Part shown: one piece after another, positions 1 through 11,363 of the stretch
Numbering within the stretch: the first letter of the stretch is position 1
Layout: the number at the start of each line of letters is the position of its first letter
Assembly (NCBI RefSeq): GCF_965363235.1
Contig: NC_134843.1
Coordinates: forward strand, 44,091,035-44,155,034
Origin: Mytilus galloprovincialis
Taxonomy: Eukaryota; Mollusca; Bivalvia; Mytilida; Mytilidae
Length of the DNA: 64,000 bases
Reading direction: 5' to 3'
Notes under the pieces: model-generated
The model's input: only the letters and a program-made list of their open reading frames with translations
What the model was told of the DNA's origin: nothing
Database searches by the model: none
Made by a program: the position numbers and the translations under genes

Positions 1-544
1 TGTTGGGATAAGCATGAAGAGCCTTATAATTATACATGTACATTACAATTAACTAAACTTTTGTTTGAAATGCACATGAGTACTATGAAGAGTTAACGTC
101 ATAAACACAAAATACAAAAATAAATTTATAAAATTTGTAGCTTTTGCCAAATTGAGTTATCTTCCCTTGCCTGAATTGCACAATGATTACAGAACTTGGC
201 AGATTTTTCTAAATAGTAGCTATCTCTAGAATGATCTACGCAGTGTCAGCTTAAAGCGGCATATAAATAGAGAACTTTAACACTTATAACAGTATTTGCA
301 TACTTTGTCTTTAATAACAAAACATCATTACATTGTTTTAATACGAAAAATGATGGGATTTTGATAAACCATTCCTGGAACAAAAGGTAATATAGCAACT
401 TCTGTTATTTCAATTTTTTAAATAATAATATTTGTTCAGTAATCCTTCATAGATTTAAACTAGGGATGAAGATTACCAACGGAGAAATGACAAAAATCGA
501 GGGACAGTCGAACTATTGGGTCTTTTCGTCCCTAAACTCGTTCG
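1..544. other. AT-rich sequence, nothing recognised
   Basis: No open frame, splice-flanked exon or tandem repeat was recognised. The last part may hold decayed sequence of the LINE that becomes readable from about 545. Confidence 0.5.
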
Positions 545-862
545 CCCTATGATATTTCTTCAAAACTTGATGATTTACCTGGTGAATTCATCTGGTCAAA
601 TGAAGCTATAGAGCTCTACAAAACAAATATGCAAAGTAAAAATATTAGAGATAAATTTAACAACTTCATACAAAAAGATTTTGGTGAAGTCAACGAAATG
701 GTTGGCGAATTCAATTCAATTTTAATAGAAACAGCTTATATGTCCTCAAAATTCATTAAAAGAGGTAATCCTAAAAGAAACAAATCTAATAAAACACAGA
801 AATAACCATGGTTTTCGGAATCGTGTGAAGATCTGAGGATCTCTGTTAAAAACTACAAAAAA

Positions 863-1243
863 TTGGTCAACAAATTTCCCTTCAATGCTGAATATAGAAA
901 ATCTTTTTATACTTTTCGCTCTCGCTTCAGACGTAGATGTAAATATGAAGAGAAACAGTACAAAGAAAAGATTTGTAATGAGTTGGATAATTGTGTAAAA
1001 TCCAACCCTAAAGTTTTCTGGAAATTGATTAACAAACTCGATCAGTCATCAACTTGTAAAACAAATGAATTATTACCTTATAATTCTTTTAAGGAACACT
1101 TTAAAAAACTAACTCTTGAACACCCCGAAATGAATCGTTTTCAGGAAAATGTCACAAAAATCTTTGAAAGTCTTTCGACCCTGGAAATTACTGAGGAATT
1201 TCTATCAGTTCCAACCTTGGAAAAGTGTTTAACAAGATTATGA
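863..1243 (+). pseudogene. LINE ORF2 remnant, pre-RT region
   Basis: Open frame of about 126 codons without its own ATG. It is rich in Lys, Arg and aromatic residues, and contains NPKVFWKLINKL, typical of the linker between endonuclease and RT in CR1/Jockey-type LINEs. It continues the frame that starts near 545 after one stop. It ends at about 1243, where a short stretch like the repeat at 16181-16260 (AATGGAAATGGGGAAT) marks a junction with lost RT sequence. Confidence 0.65.
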
Positions 1244-1264
1244 AATTGAGAATGGAAATGGGGA

Positions 1265-1668
1265 ATGTGCCAAAAAGACAATGCCAGATTATTTAAATTT
1301 ACACAATGCAACAATTTGATAAGCAAAAACCAAATTGGTTTTATGGAACATAATCGAACAGCTGATCATATTTTTTCATTGAAATCAATTATTGAACAAT
1401 ACATGTACAAGACTAAACATAGGAAAGTTTATGCTGCATTTATTGATTTTAAAAAAGCCTTTGATACGGTATGGAGAATTGGATTATTCCATATACTATT
1501 AACACATGGTATGCATGGTATTCCAAAGAAAATTTTTAACATAGTTTTTTTCAATGTATACCAAAACAAAGAATAAAATAAAATTTAATGATGGTTTAAG
1601 TACATCTTTCATATCTGAAAGAGGTGTCAAACAAGGCAATGTTCTAAGCCCTTTGCTATTTAATATTT
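1265..1668 (+). pseudogene. LINE reverse transcriptase remnant, N-terminal half
   Basis: The translation carries NQIGFMEHNRTADHIF (RT block 1-2) and FIDFKKAFDTVW (block A with the first catalytic Asp). One frame change follows near 1570. A further frame then reads VKQGNVLSPLLFNIF up to the insertion point at 1669. The reading resumes at 7372 as INNIVEN, which proves the two halves were once joined. Confidence 0.75.
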
Positions 1669-2871
1669 TCATACGACCGCAAAAATTTTAATTTTTCATC
1701 GTATATTGCTATCACGTTGGCGTCGTCGTCGTTGTCGTCGTCGTTGTCGTCGTCGTCGTCCAAATACTTTTAGTTTTCGCACTCTAACTTTAGTAAAAGT
1801 GAATAGAAATCTATGAAATTTTAACACAAGGTTTATGACCACAAAAGGAAGGTTGGGATTGATTTTGGGAGTTTTGATCCCAACATTTTAGGAATTAGGG
1901 GCCAAAAAGGGCCCAAATAAGCATTTTCTTGGTTTTTGCACAATAACTTAAGTTTGAGTAAATAGAAATCTATGAAATTTTGACATAAGGTTTATGACCA
2001 CAAAAGGAAGGTTTGGATTGATTTTGGGAGTTTTGGTTCTAACAATTTAGGAATTAGGGGCCAAAAAAGGGCCCAAATAAGCATTATTCTTGGTTTTCGC
2101 ACAATAACTTTAGTTTAAGTAAATAGAAATCAATGAAATTTAAACACAAGGTTTATGACCACAAAAGGAAGGTTGGTATTGATTTTGGGAGTTGAGGTCT
2201 GAACAGTTTAGGAATTAGGGGCCAAAAAGGGGCCCAAGTAAGCATTATTCTTGGTTTTCGCACCATAACTTTAGTTTAAGTAAATAGAAATCTATGAAAT
2301 CTAAACACAAGGTTTATGACCACTAAAGGAAGGTTGGGTTTGAGTTTGGGAGTTTTGGTCCCAACAGTTTAGGAATAAGGGGCCCAAAGGGTCCAAAATT
2401 GAACTTAGTTTGATTTCATCAAAAATTGAATAATTGGGGTTCTTTGATATGCCAAATCTAACTGTGTATGTAGATTCTTAATTTTTGGTCCCGTTTTCAA
2501 ATTGGTCTACATTAAGGTCCAAAGGGTCCAAAATTAAACTTAGTTTGATTTTGACAAAAATTGAATCCTTGGGGTTCTTTGATATGCTGAATCTAAAAAT
2601 GTACTTAGATTTTTGATTATTGGCCCAGTTTTCAAGTTGGTCCAAATCGGGTCCAAATTAAACTTTGTTTGATTTCATCAAAAATTGAATAATTGGGGTT
2701 CTTTGATATGCCAAATCTTACTGTGTATGTAGATTCTTAATTTTTAGTCCCGTTTTCAAATTGGTCTACATTAAAGTCCAAATGGTCCAAAATTAAACTA
2801 AGTTTGATTTTAACAAAAATTGAATTTTTGAGCTTTTTTGATATGCTGAATCTAAACATGTACTTAGATTT

Positions 2872-2930
2872 TTATACGACCGCAAAATTTGAAAAATTTT
2901 TCGTCGTATATTGCTATCACGTTGGCGTCG

Positions 2931-2968
<38 letters not shown>

Positions 2969-5143
2969 CGGCGTCCGAATACTTTTAGTTTTCGCACTCT
3001 AACTTTAGTAAAAGTGAATGGAAATCTATGAAATTTTAACACAAGGTTTATGACCACAAAAGGAAGGTTGGTATTGATTTTGGGAGTTTTGGTCCCAACA
3101 TTTTAGGAATTAGGGGCCAAAAAGGGCCCAAATAAGCATTTTCTTGGTTTTCGCACTATAACTTTAGTTTAAGTGAATAGAAATCTATGAAATTTTGACA
3201 CAAGGTTTATGACCACAAAAGGAAGGTTGGGATTGATTTTGGGGGTTTTGGTTCCAACAGTTTAGGAATTAAGGGCCAAAAAAGGGCCCAAATAAGCATT
3301 ATTCTTGGTTTTCGCACAATAACTTTAGTATAAGTAAATAGAAATCAATGAAATTTTAGCACAAGGTTTATGACCACAAAAGGAAGGTTGGGATTGATTT
3401 TTGGAGTTGAGGTCACAACAGTTTATGGATTAGGGGCCAAAAAGGGGCCCTATTAAGCATTATTTTTGGTTTTTGCACCATAACTTTAGTATAAGTAAAT
3501 AGAAATCTATGAAATTTAAACACAAGGTTTATGACCATAAAAGGAAGGTTGGGTTTGATTTTGGGAGTTTTGGTCCTAACAGTTTAGGAATAAGGGGCCC
3601 AAAGGGTTCAAAATTGAACTTTGTGTGATTTCATCAAAAATTGAATAATTGGGGTTCTTTGATATGCCGAATCTAACTATGTATGTAGATTCTTAATTTT
3701 TGGTCCCGTTTTCAAATTGGTCTACATTAAGGTCCAAAGGGTCCAAAATTAAACTTAGTTTGATTTTAACAAAAATTGAATCCTTGGGGTTCTTTGATAT
3801 GCTGAATTTAAAAATGTACTTAGATTTTTAATTATTGGCCTAGTTTTCAAGTTGGTCCAAATGGGGGTCCAAAATTAAACTTTGTTTGATTTCTTCAAAA
3901 ATTGAATAAATGGGTTCTTTGATATGCCAAATCTAACTGTGTATGTAGATTCTTAATTTTTGGTCCAGTTTTCAAATTGGTCTACATTAAGGTCCAAAGG
4001 GTCCAAATTAAACTAAGTTTGATTTTAACAAAAATTAAATTCTTGGGCTTATTTGATATGCTTTATCTAAATATGTACTTTGATTTTTGATTATGGGCCC
4101 AGTTTTCAAGTTGGTCCAAATCAGGATTCCATATCAAGTATTGTGCAATAGCAAGAAATTTTCAATTGCACAGTATTGCACAATAGCAAGAAATATCTAA
4201 TTGCACAATATTGTGCAATAGCAATTAATTTTCAATTGGAGTTATCTTTCTTTGTATAGAATAGTAGTTGATAATATATGTTGGAAATTTGCCAGACATG
4301 ACTATGATGTCATTTTCTATTTTTATTTGCCAATAACTTTATGTAAATAACTTCATTGGAAATTTGCCAATATAAAATGTTGCTGATGAAGCTTTTTTTC
4401 CTTATCTTATCTAAAATGTTTTAGATAATGTATGTTGGAAATTTGCCAGACATGACTATGATGTCATTTTTCTATTTTTATTTGCCAATAACTTTATGTA
4501 AATAACTTCATTGGAAATTTGCCAATATAAAATGTTGCTGATGAAGTTTTTTTTATTGTTTTATACAATAAACAATGTATATTCACTTTTACTACCAACC
4601 AATCTTTACCATTCAGTGATAACAAGCACTTTATTTTACATTTTAATATTTTATGATGTATTTAAAAGAGTAGTTATTGTTGCAAACTCCATTAGAAATT
4701 TGAATTGATATCAGTTTTGGAAAAAGGGAAACGGGGATGTGAAAAAAGGGGGGGGAGGGGTTTAAATTTTTCTCATTTCAGATTTCATAAATAAAAAGAA
4801 AATTTCTTCAAACATTTTTTTGAGAGGATTAATATTCAACAGCATAGTGAATTGCTCAAAGGCAAAAAAAAACTTTTAAGTTCATTAGACCACATTCATT
4901 CTGTGTCAGAAACCTATGCTGTGTCAACTATTTAATTTTAGATTTAAATAAGAAGAAATCTTTAATTGATTTGTAAAATCTTGACATTTGTTTTGTGTAA
5001 AAAAAACCCATGTAATGTCAAAAATTTGATCACAATCCAAATTCAGAGCTGTATCACGCTTGAATGTTTTGTCCATACTTGCCCCAACTGTTCAGGGTTC
5101 GACCTCTGCGGTCGTATAAAGCTGCGCCCTGCGGAGCACCTGG
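2872..5143 (+). mobile_element. Helitron-like element, family 1, copy A2 (nested in A1)
   Basis: A second complete 2.27 kb copy. It starts TTATACGACCGC with the hairpin closing at GTCGTAT and ends GCGGAGCACCTGG. It sits inside a 120-bp unit of A1: removing it restores TAGATTT|TTGATTATGGG, the sequence seen intact elsewhere in the family. It holds five units of about 170 bp, the 120-bp units, and a duplicated block of about 170 bp (4262-4545, with ATGTTGGAAATTTGCCAGAC) that is shared with copies B and D. Confidence 0.75.
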
Positions 5144-5202
5144 TTGATTATGGGCCCAGTTTTCAAGTTGGTTCAAATCAAGATCCAAAATTATTATATT
5201 AA

Positions 5203-5440
5203 GTATTGTGCAATAGCAAGAAATTTTCAATTGCACAGTATTCAGCAATAGCAAGAAATCTTCAATTGCACAGTATTGTGCAATAGCAAGAAATTTTCAA
5301 TTGCACAGTATTGCGCAATAGCAAGAAATCTTCAATTGCAATTTATTGTGCAATAGCAAATATTTTCAATTGCACAGTATTGCGCAATAGGAAGAAATAT
5401 CTAATTGCACAATATTGTGCAATAGCAAGAAATTTTCAAT
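5203..5440 (+). repeat. Array of self-complementary 31-36 bp units (TTGCACA...TGTGCAA)
   Basis: About six tandem units, each containing TTGCACAGTATTGTGCAA or a variant, which folds as a perfect 7-bp stem with loop GTAT. Shorter versions occur in the other family 1 copies (4140-4230, 24755-24920, 26845-26945). It belongs to the element, not to a gene. Confidence 0.8.
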
Positions 5441-5593
5441 TGATTGGAGTTATCTTTCTTTGTCCAGAATAGTAGTTGAATCAACTTAAATCATTGTTTT
5501 ATACAATATACAATGTATATTCACTTTTACTACCAACTGATAAATTAAAACAATCTTTACCTTCAGTGATAACAAGCACCTTTTGTTACATTT

Positions 5594-6957
5594 TTGTCGA
5601 GCCTGCAACTTTTGTTGCAGAAAGCTCGACATAGGGATAGTGATCCGGCGGCGGCGGCGGCGGCGGTGGCGGCGGTGTTAGCTCACTTCTTAAAAGCTAT
5701 ATATTTTAGAAGGTGGAAGACGTGGATGCTTCATATTTTGTATATTGATGCCTCATGTTACGAAGTTTCCGTCAGTCACATGTTCACTGTCCTTGACCTC
5801 ATTTTCATGGTTCAGTGACCACTTGAAAAAAAAGTTCAGATTTTTTGTAATGTTAAATTCTCTCTTACTGTAAGTAATAGGATAACTATATTTAGTATGT
5901 GCGTACCTTGCAAGGTCCTCATGCCCGTCAGACAGTTTTCACTTGACCTCGACCTCATTTCATGGATCAGTGAACAAGGTTAAGTTTTGGTGGTCAAGTC
6001 CATATCTCAGATACTATAAGCAATAGGTCTAGTATATTCGGTGCATGGAAGGACTGTAAGGTGTACATGTCCAACTGGCAGGTGTCATCTGACCTTGACC
6101 TCATTTTCATGGTTCAGTGGTTATAGTTAAGTTTTTGTGTTTTGGTCTGTTTTTCTCATACTTTATGCAATAGGTTTACTATATTTGTTGTATGGAATGA
6201 TTGTAAGGTGTACATGTCTAGTGGGCAGATGTCATCTGACCTTGACCTCATTTTCATGGTTCAGTGGTTATAGTTAAGTTTTTGTGTTTTGGTCTGTTTT
6301 TCTCATACTTTATGCAATAGGTTTACTATATTTGTTGTATGGAATGATTGTAAGGTGTACATGTCTAGCGGGCAGATGTCATCTGACCTTGACCTCATTT
6401 TCATGGTTCAGTGGTTATAGTTAAGTTTTTGTGTTTTGGTCTGTTTTTCTCATACTTTATGCAATAGGTTTACTATATTTGTTGTATGGAATGATTGTAA
6501 GGTGTACATGTCTAGCGGGCAGATGTCATCTGACCTTGACCTCATTTTCATGGTTCAGTGGTCAAAGTTAAGTTTTTGAGTTTTGGTCTTTTTATCTAAT
6601 ACTATATGTCATAGGTCAACTATATTTGGTGTATGGAAATATTTTATGATCTATATGTCAGTCATGCAGGTTTTATTTGACCTTGACCTGGTTTTCACGG
6701 TTCATTGCTCGGTGTTAAGTTTTTGTGTTTTGGTCTATTTTCTTAAACTATAAGCAATAGGTCAACTATATTTGTTGTATGGAAGCTTTGTTAGCTGTAC
6801 ATGTCTGCCTGGCATATGGTTTAACTGACCTTAACCTCATTTTCATGGTTCGTGTTAAGTTTATGTGACAGTCGTAATAAAGCTTTATATTTAGGAGTAT
6901 CAACATAATATCAATGATTAGTAAAGAAGGCGAGACATTTCAGTGTGTGCACTCTTG
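5594..6957 (+). mobile_element. Helitron-like element, family 2 (nested in A1)
   Basis: It starts TTGTCGAGCC with a hairpin (GTCGAGC...GCTCGAC, 5596-5630), followed by a GCG-rich run. Tandem units of 147 bp with CTTGACCTCATTTTCATGG follow, three of them nearly identical (near 6214, 6361 and 6508). It ends with GGCGAGAC, the perfect hairpin AGTG-TGTG-CACT, then CTTG. The empty site is preserved at 25066-25090 (GTTACATTT|TAATATTTTA), showing insertion between two T residues with no target duplication. Confidence 0.72.
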
Positions 6958-7371
6958 TAATATTTTATGATGTATTTAAATGAGTAGTTATTGTTGCAAA
7001 CTCCATTAGAAATTTGAATTGAGATCAGTTTTGGAAAAAGGGAAAGGGGGATGTGAAAAAAAAAATGGGGGGGAGGGGGGGGGTTAAATTTTTCTCATTT
7101 CAGATTTCATAAATAAAAAGAAAATTTCTTCAAACATTTTTTTGAGAGGATTAATATTCAATAGCATAGTGAATTGCACAAAGGAAAAAAAAGTATTTTA
7201 AGTTCATTAGACCACATTCATTCTGTGTCAGAAACCTATGCTGTGTCAACTATTTAATCACAATCCAAATTTAGAGCTGAATCCAGCTTGAATGTTGTGT
7301 CCATACTTGCCCCAACCGTTCAGGGTTCAACCTCTGCGGTCGTATAAAGCTGCGCCCTGCGGAGCATCTGG

Positions 7372-8103
7372 TTATTAATAATATTGTTGAAAATTTAAAA
7401 AACAATAGCACAGACCCTGTGCTAATTGGTGATGATAAGATTCATTGTTTGTTATATGCCAATGACTTGGTCCTTTTGTCAAGTAGTCCAGAAGGACTAC
7501 AATGTAGTCTTGACACTCTAGCTCAGTTCTGTACAGATTGGAAGCTGGAAGTAAATTCTACAAAATCAAAAGTCCTAATATTCAATTCTAACGGCAAATC
7601 ATTTCAAAACTTTTTTACTAATCAACAAATGTTATATTGAGACAGTTGATAAATATTGTTTAATACCTTGGGATAACTTTAAAATGCAATGGCAAATTTA
7701 ACCCTGCCTCCAATTTATTGATGGAAAAGGCTAGAAAAGCTCTATTCAAAATAAAGAAATCTCTTAGTCTTAACAATCCATGTAGACTTTTAGAAAAACT
7801 TTTTGATACAATGGTACTTCCAATTTTATAATATGGAAGTGAAGTATTGGGGTATTGAATCAATTCAAAAAAATACTGAGAATGAGCCATATGAAAAGTT
7901 TCATATAAAATTTATGAAAGAAATTCTTGGGGTTCACTGTAAAACTTCCAACCATGCATGTCGCAGTGAGCTTTGTAGACTCCCCTTAAAAGCTAAAATT
8001 TTGTTGTCTTCCATGAAATTTTTAGATCATTTAATCTCATCTAACAAGATCTTAGCTCATGACATATATTTATTCAAACAAGAAAAAACAACCTATGGAC
8101 AAG
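7372..8103 (+). pseudogene. LINE reverse transcriptase remnant, catalytic-box half
   Basis: It resumes the LINE frame after copy A1 with INNIVEN. It contains CLLYANDLVLLSSS, the RT active-site box with Asn in place of the first Asp of YADD, and then a thumb-like region (WKLEVNSTKSKVLIF). After a frame change near 7640 it reads on as NPCRLLEKLFDTMVLPIL and then EVKYWGIESIQKNTENE up to the MITE at 8104. Confidence 0.75.
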
Positions 8104-8219
8104 CAGGGACGGATCCAGAACCTCCATGTCTGGGGGGGGGCACCATGAAACCAAAATTCTATATTTTTTTTAGAGATGTAAAATTATCATCGTATATGCG
8201 AGTGTGAGTGGGTTTTTTT

Positions 8220-8250
<31 letters not shown>

Positions 8251-9048
8251 TCAGATAATCGTTTCTATATTTCTATCTTTTATTTTTTTTACTCTTTCAT
8301 TTTATCATGACTTTATTTTCCTGCCAATTAATTCGTCCTAAACCTGCATGAAATATTTGCCACTGGATGTTAAACAACCAACAATCAATCAATATTTTCT
8401 TTATATTTCATCACCTTTGTATTCTGTTATCTATATTTTTTGGCCTCGCTTCAGTCCAGACTTACTTTTTGCCCATTATTCTAATATCTGTAAAACACTG
8501 TAAATTCACAAAAATACAGTTTTGAAGAGAAAAAAAAAAAAAAACATCCATTCACAAGAAATGTTATTTTGAGTACTGTATTTTGGAATGAAGAGATATC
8601 CCAAATATAGCTGTATACCAACATTATCGACATTAAACTTATATTTGTACCTATTTTTTAAAAACACAGATCAGAAGATTTCACCTGGTAATCGATCTTA
8701 ATCTGTATTGTGTTATATATTATAAACAAATAAAAATTCGTAATATTCCAATCAACATGTAAATAATGTATTTTACATAAAAGCTTAAATTGCAAAGAGA
8801 CATTACACACAGGTGTCAATATTTACACACCCACCGATAAGTTGTCATAAATCACGCATGTGGACGCTGGTGTTAATTAACGGCCAGTTTAAGAAGTCAA
8901 ATCAAGCTGTGATTAATTTCCGCTCTAGATAAGCAGATTTAGTAGCAATAAAATTATGTTAAAATTTTTTTTTTAGTGACCTCAACTGGGGGGGGGGGGG
9001 GGGGGGGGGCACGTGCCCTGTGTGCCCCCCCCGGTAAATCCTCCACTG
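8104..9048 (+). mobile_element. hAT-like non-autonomous element (MITE) inside the LINE
   Basis: A 945-bp insert in the LINE 3' part. The termini are imperfect inverted repeats, CAGGGACGGATCCAG at the left and GGTAAATCCTCCACTG at the right. A 5-bp direct repeat ACAAG flanks it (8099-8103 and 9049-9053). hAT elements normally leave 8 bp, so the class is tentative. The inside holds long T and G homopolymers (8209-8250, 8966-9010) and no coding frame. Removing it rejoins the LINE. Confidence 0.6.
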
Positions 9049-9841
9049 ACAAGTAATATGAAGAAATGTATCCATAATCTGGGTTTCTTGTATTGAACAT
9101 CTTTTAATGTACCTATTAAACCTATGCTTGCTCAAATAAAACAACGAATTCATGACCAAATTTTACAAGAACAGAATTCATATATTACAGAATCATCAAA
9201 ATTATCATTTTTTCTACATTTTTGTTTTTCAAACAAACGTGCACACTATGTTGACCAATTGAATATGTTGAAAGATAGGGCACCTGGCAAAACTAAGGCT
9301 AAGTGCACACAATCTTGAAATTGAAAGAGGTAGATACATGCAAGTTAACAGAGAAGAAAGGTTGTGCAAATTATGTCATAATAAAAATATAGAAGGCGAA
9401 AAACATTTTATCTTGCACTGCACAAAATATGAATCACAAAGAAATGTTCTTATATCAAAATTGTCCTATTTTAAAAATTAAGACAAACAATCCAAAACTT
9501 CAAACTACTACTTAATAGCAAGTGTAAAAAAACACTTAGATTAATATCATCTTTTATTAATCAATCATTTGAATTAAATTAAGGAAAAATGTCCTTATAA
9601 ATGAGTAATAAGAACAATTTGAAGCTATAAATTACTTATGTCAGTAGTCTATTCTTACAAATTAACATATATATATTTTGATATATTTATAACTGCACAG
9701 TTCATTGTTCGAAATGTGCCCAATGATATGCTTTGTAGTATTGTTTAATTGCTGCATCATTACTATTTGTATACTTGTTGTATGGGCCATTGCAAATTAT
9801 TGTAATTGAGTTTGTGCCAATAAAATATTTGTATTTGTGTT
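9049..9841 (+). pseudogene. LINE 3' end: C-terminal knuckle and 3' UTR
   Basis: Broken frames give APGKTKAK and then RLCKLCHNKN, followed by HFILHCTKYESQR, the zinc-knuckle-like tail of CR1/Jockey-type LINEs. The UTR ends near 9841 with CCAATAAAATATTTGTATTT, a poly(A)-signal-bearing LINE tail. Confidence 0.7.
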
Positions 9842-11230
9842 TCTAACGTCGGATTACTTCGCCCTTGTTTTGAAAAAAGTGTTTACTTGTATGCATATAA
9901 TTCAGTCAAACTAAAGATATTAATTGGTAATTGACGGTTGTAGTGAAATAAAACTATGTTTTGCCCAAGGATTTAATAATCAATAACAAAATTAAGTAAA
10001 ATTAATGATTTTGACAGGCTTGACAGATCTAACATATATACATCCTTGGTTTTGCCACATTTTGGGTATTTTTTAATATATTATAAAAAATGCAAAATGA
10101 AAATTGGACATAATATAACTACTACAGAATATAATTGTTGGTTGCACATTATGTATGTCATTATATATAGTGATTAAAGTAACAAAACATAAATAATGTC
10201 AAATAAACTCAGCGGTAAACTGATCATGACGGGGATTTGACAGACAACTACATGACCAAAAGAAAAATGGTGAGCAAACATGTATACAACAGTCCACAGA
10301 AAACTAAAAACTAAGCAACACGAACAGTTCACCATGTTCACCCAAAAAAGTTTCCATGGGCATTGCCTTAGGGCGGAAACACAGGCACTTGTCTCTGAAA
10401 AAAAATTCCTATATACCATAATGTTATATAAAGGTATGTAGGAAAAAACAATTCTGAGACGAGTGCCTGTGGGTGGAAAATATGATTTTTTTTTAAGGGT
10501 GAGCAGATCTTCATGTTCCAACGATAATGGAAATAAAAGTTTTGATGTCTTATTTTGGGAATTTCATCGCATAAATAAATTGTTTCATTATTTTTTTTGT
10601 CAATGTATTATCATTTATAACATGACATGTTTTTCCTTTTGATTGAATTCTACATCTGAAATAAGCTTGAATATGACATTGACAATGATTTCGTAGAGTA
10701 ATAAGGGCTGTAAAACATTAAATAAACAGCCTGTACCGTCACAGAGGGGATGACACAATGTTAAAATAGAAGGGAATATGATTTTGTTCTTTGAACATGG
10801 TATAATTTCCTTATAATAAAATATATAATAGATTTAAGCTATCTATATTTATAATTTGATTGAAATATCCTATGGTAGGGTTCTTTAATTGATAGATTTT
10901 GGGAAAATCAGGCTATTTATCTAAATTAACATATAGAGCATAAAATAATGACTTTCACTAAAATAAACTATACATTTTCTGTGCCAAATTAATATCTTTT
11001 TGTGCAATTAAGCTGGTTGACAAGAAAAAGAGGGTTCCTAAATTGTGTAATGATCTTTCAACCCAGACCTTTGAAACTTCACAGACAGATTGCACATACA
11101 TTGAAGTTGTGCACCTGCTAAAATTGAAATATTTGAGAGATTAAAAAACATTTTCCAATTTCAGTTGAGACCTAGAAGATAAATCTTTGAGTGACACCAT
11201 TACACAACTCAGCTTGCAATATACTCAGAA
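9842..11230. other. Intergenic region before the CHORD-like gene
   Basis: AT-rich, with no exon recognised. 10199-10490 is a decayed copy of an interspersed repeat also found at 43765-43890, 44805-45030 (opposite strand) and 49250-49410. An in-frame TGA (near 11194) precedes the gene's ATG. Confidence 0.55.
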
Positions 11231-11363
11231 ATGGATGTCTGCCTTTATCATGCTGACAAATGTCATTTTGACATCGTCACAAGAGACATAGAAAAAGCTA
11301 AGATTATACCAAGAAATTATGTTAAGAGGCTAGCAATGTGTGTGTGCTCTTGTAGGAAAAACA
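11231..11363 (+). CDS. CHORD-like gene, exon 1
   Basis: Encodes 44 residues starting MDVCLYHADKCHFDIV and ending CVCSCRKN, with six cysteines. The donor is ACA|GTAAGTG, phase 1. The clustered Cys and His (C-x3-H-x3-C-x-F...C-x-C-x-C) could hold a metal, but I do not recognise a family. Confidence 0.8.

Larger units (their letters stand above)
1669..7371 (+). mobile_element. Helitron-like (HINE-type) element, family 1, copy A1
   Basis: Non-coding element beginning with the palindrome ATACGAC...GTCGTAT and a GTC-rich run. It continues with four or five copies of a unit of about 170 bp (TTTATGACCACAAAAGGAAG in each), then several units of about 120 bp (GGGGTTCTTTGATATGC in each), then about six 31-36 bp hairpin units. 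It ends TGCGGTCGTATAAAGCTGCG...CATCTGG. The 3' TGCGGTCGTAT is the exact complement of the 5' ATACGACCGCA. It lies inside the LINE RT and is itself broken by copy A2 (2872-5143) and a family 2 element (5594-6957). Helentron-associated HINE is the closest class known to me. No protein is encoded. Confidence 0.7.
545..9841 (+). mobile_element. LINE (non-LTR retrotransposon) fragment, split by nested insertions
   Basis: Four segments in the same order and strand make one decayed LINE: about 545-1240, 1290-1668, 7372-8103 and 9049-9841. The first encodes the stretch between endonuclease and reverse transcriptase (the LPGEFIWSNEAIELY region). The second has RT block A, FIDFKKAFDTVW. The third has the catalytic box as YANDLVLL in place of YADD. 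The fourth has the C-terminal C-x2-C...H...C knuckle (RLCKLC, then HFILHC). The 3' UTR ends near an AATAAA-like CCAATAAAATATTTG. The endonuclease domain is absent, and stops and frame changes are frequent, so the copy is dead. An approximately 5.7 kb Helitron-like repeat and a MITE interrupt it, so it is older than both. Confidence 0.8.

Noticed and set aside
2804-3031. Open frame with a poly-valine run
   Set aside because: It crosses the end of one repeat unit and the GTC run of another. It is non-coding repeat DNA.
4511-4708. A 65-codon frame also present at 18170-18367
   Set aside because: Identical because both lie in copies of the same repeat. There is no start context, domain or splice support, and copy D lacks it.
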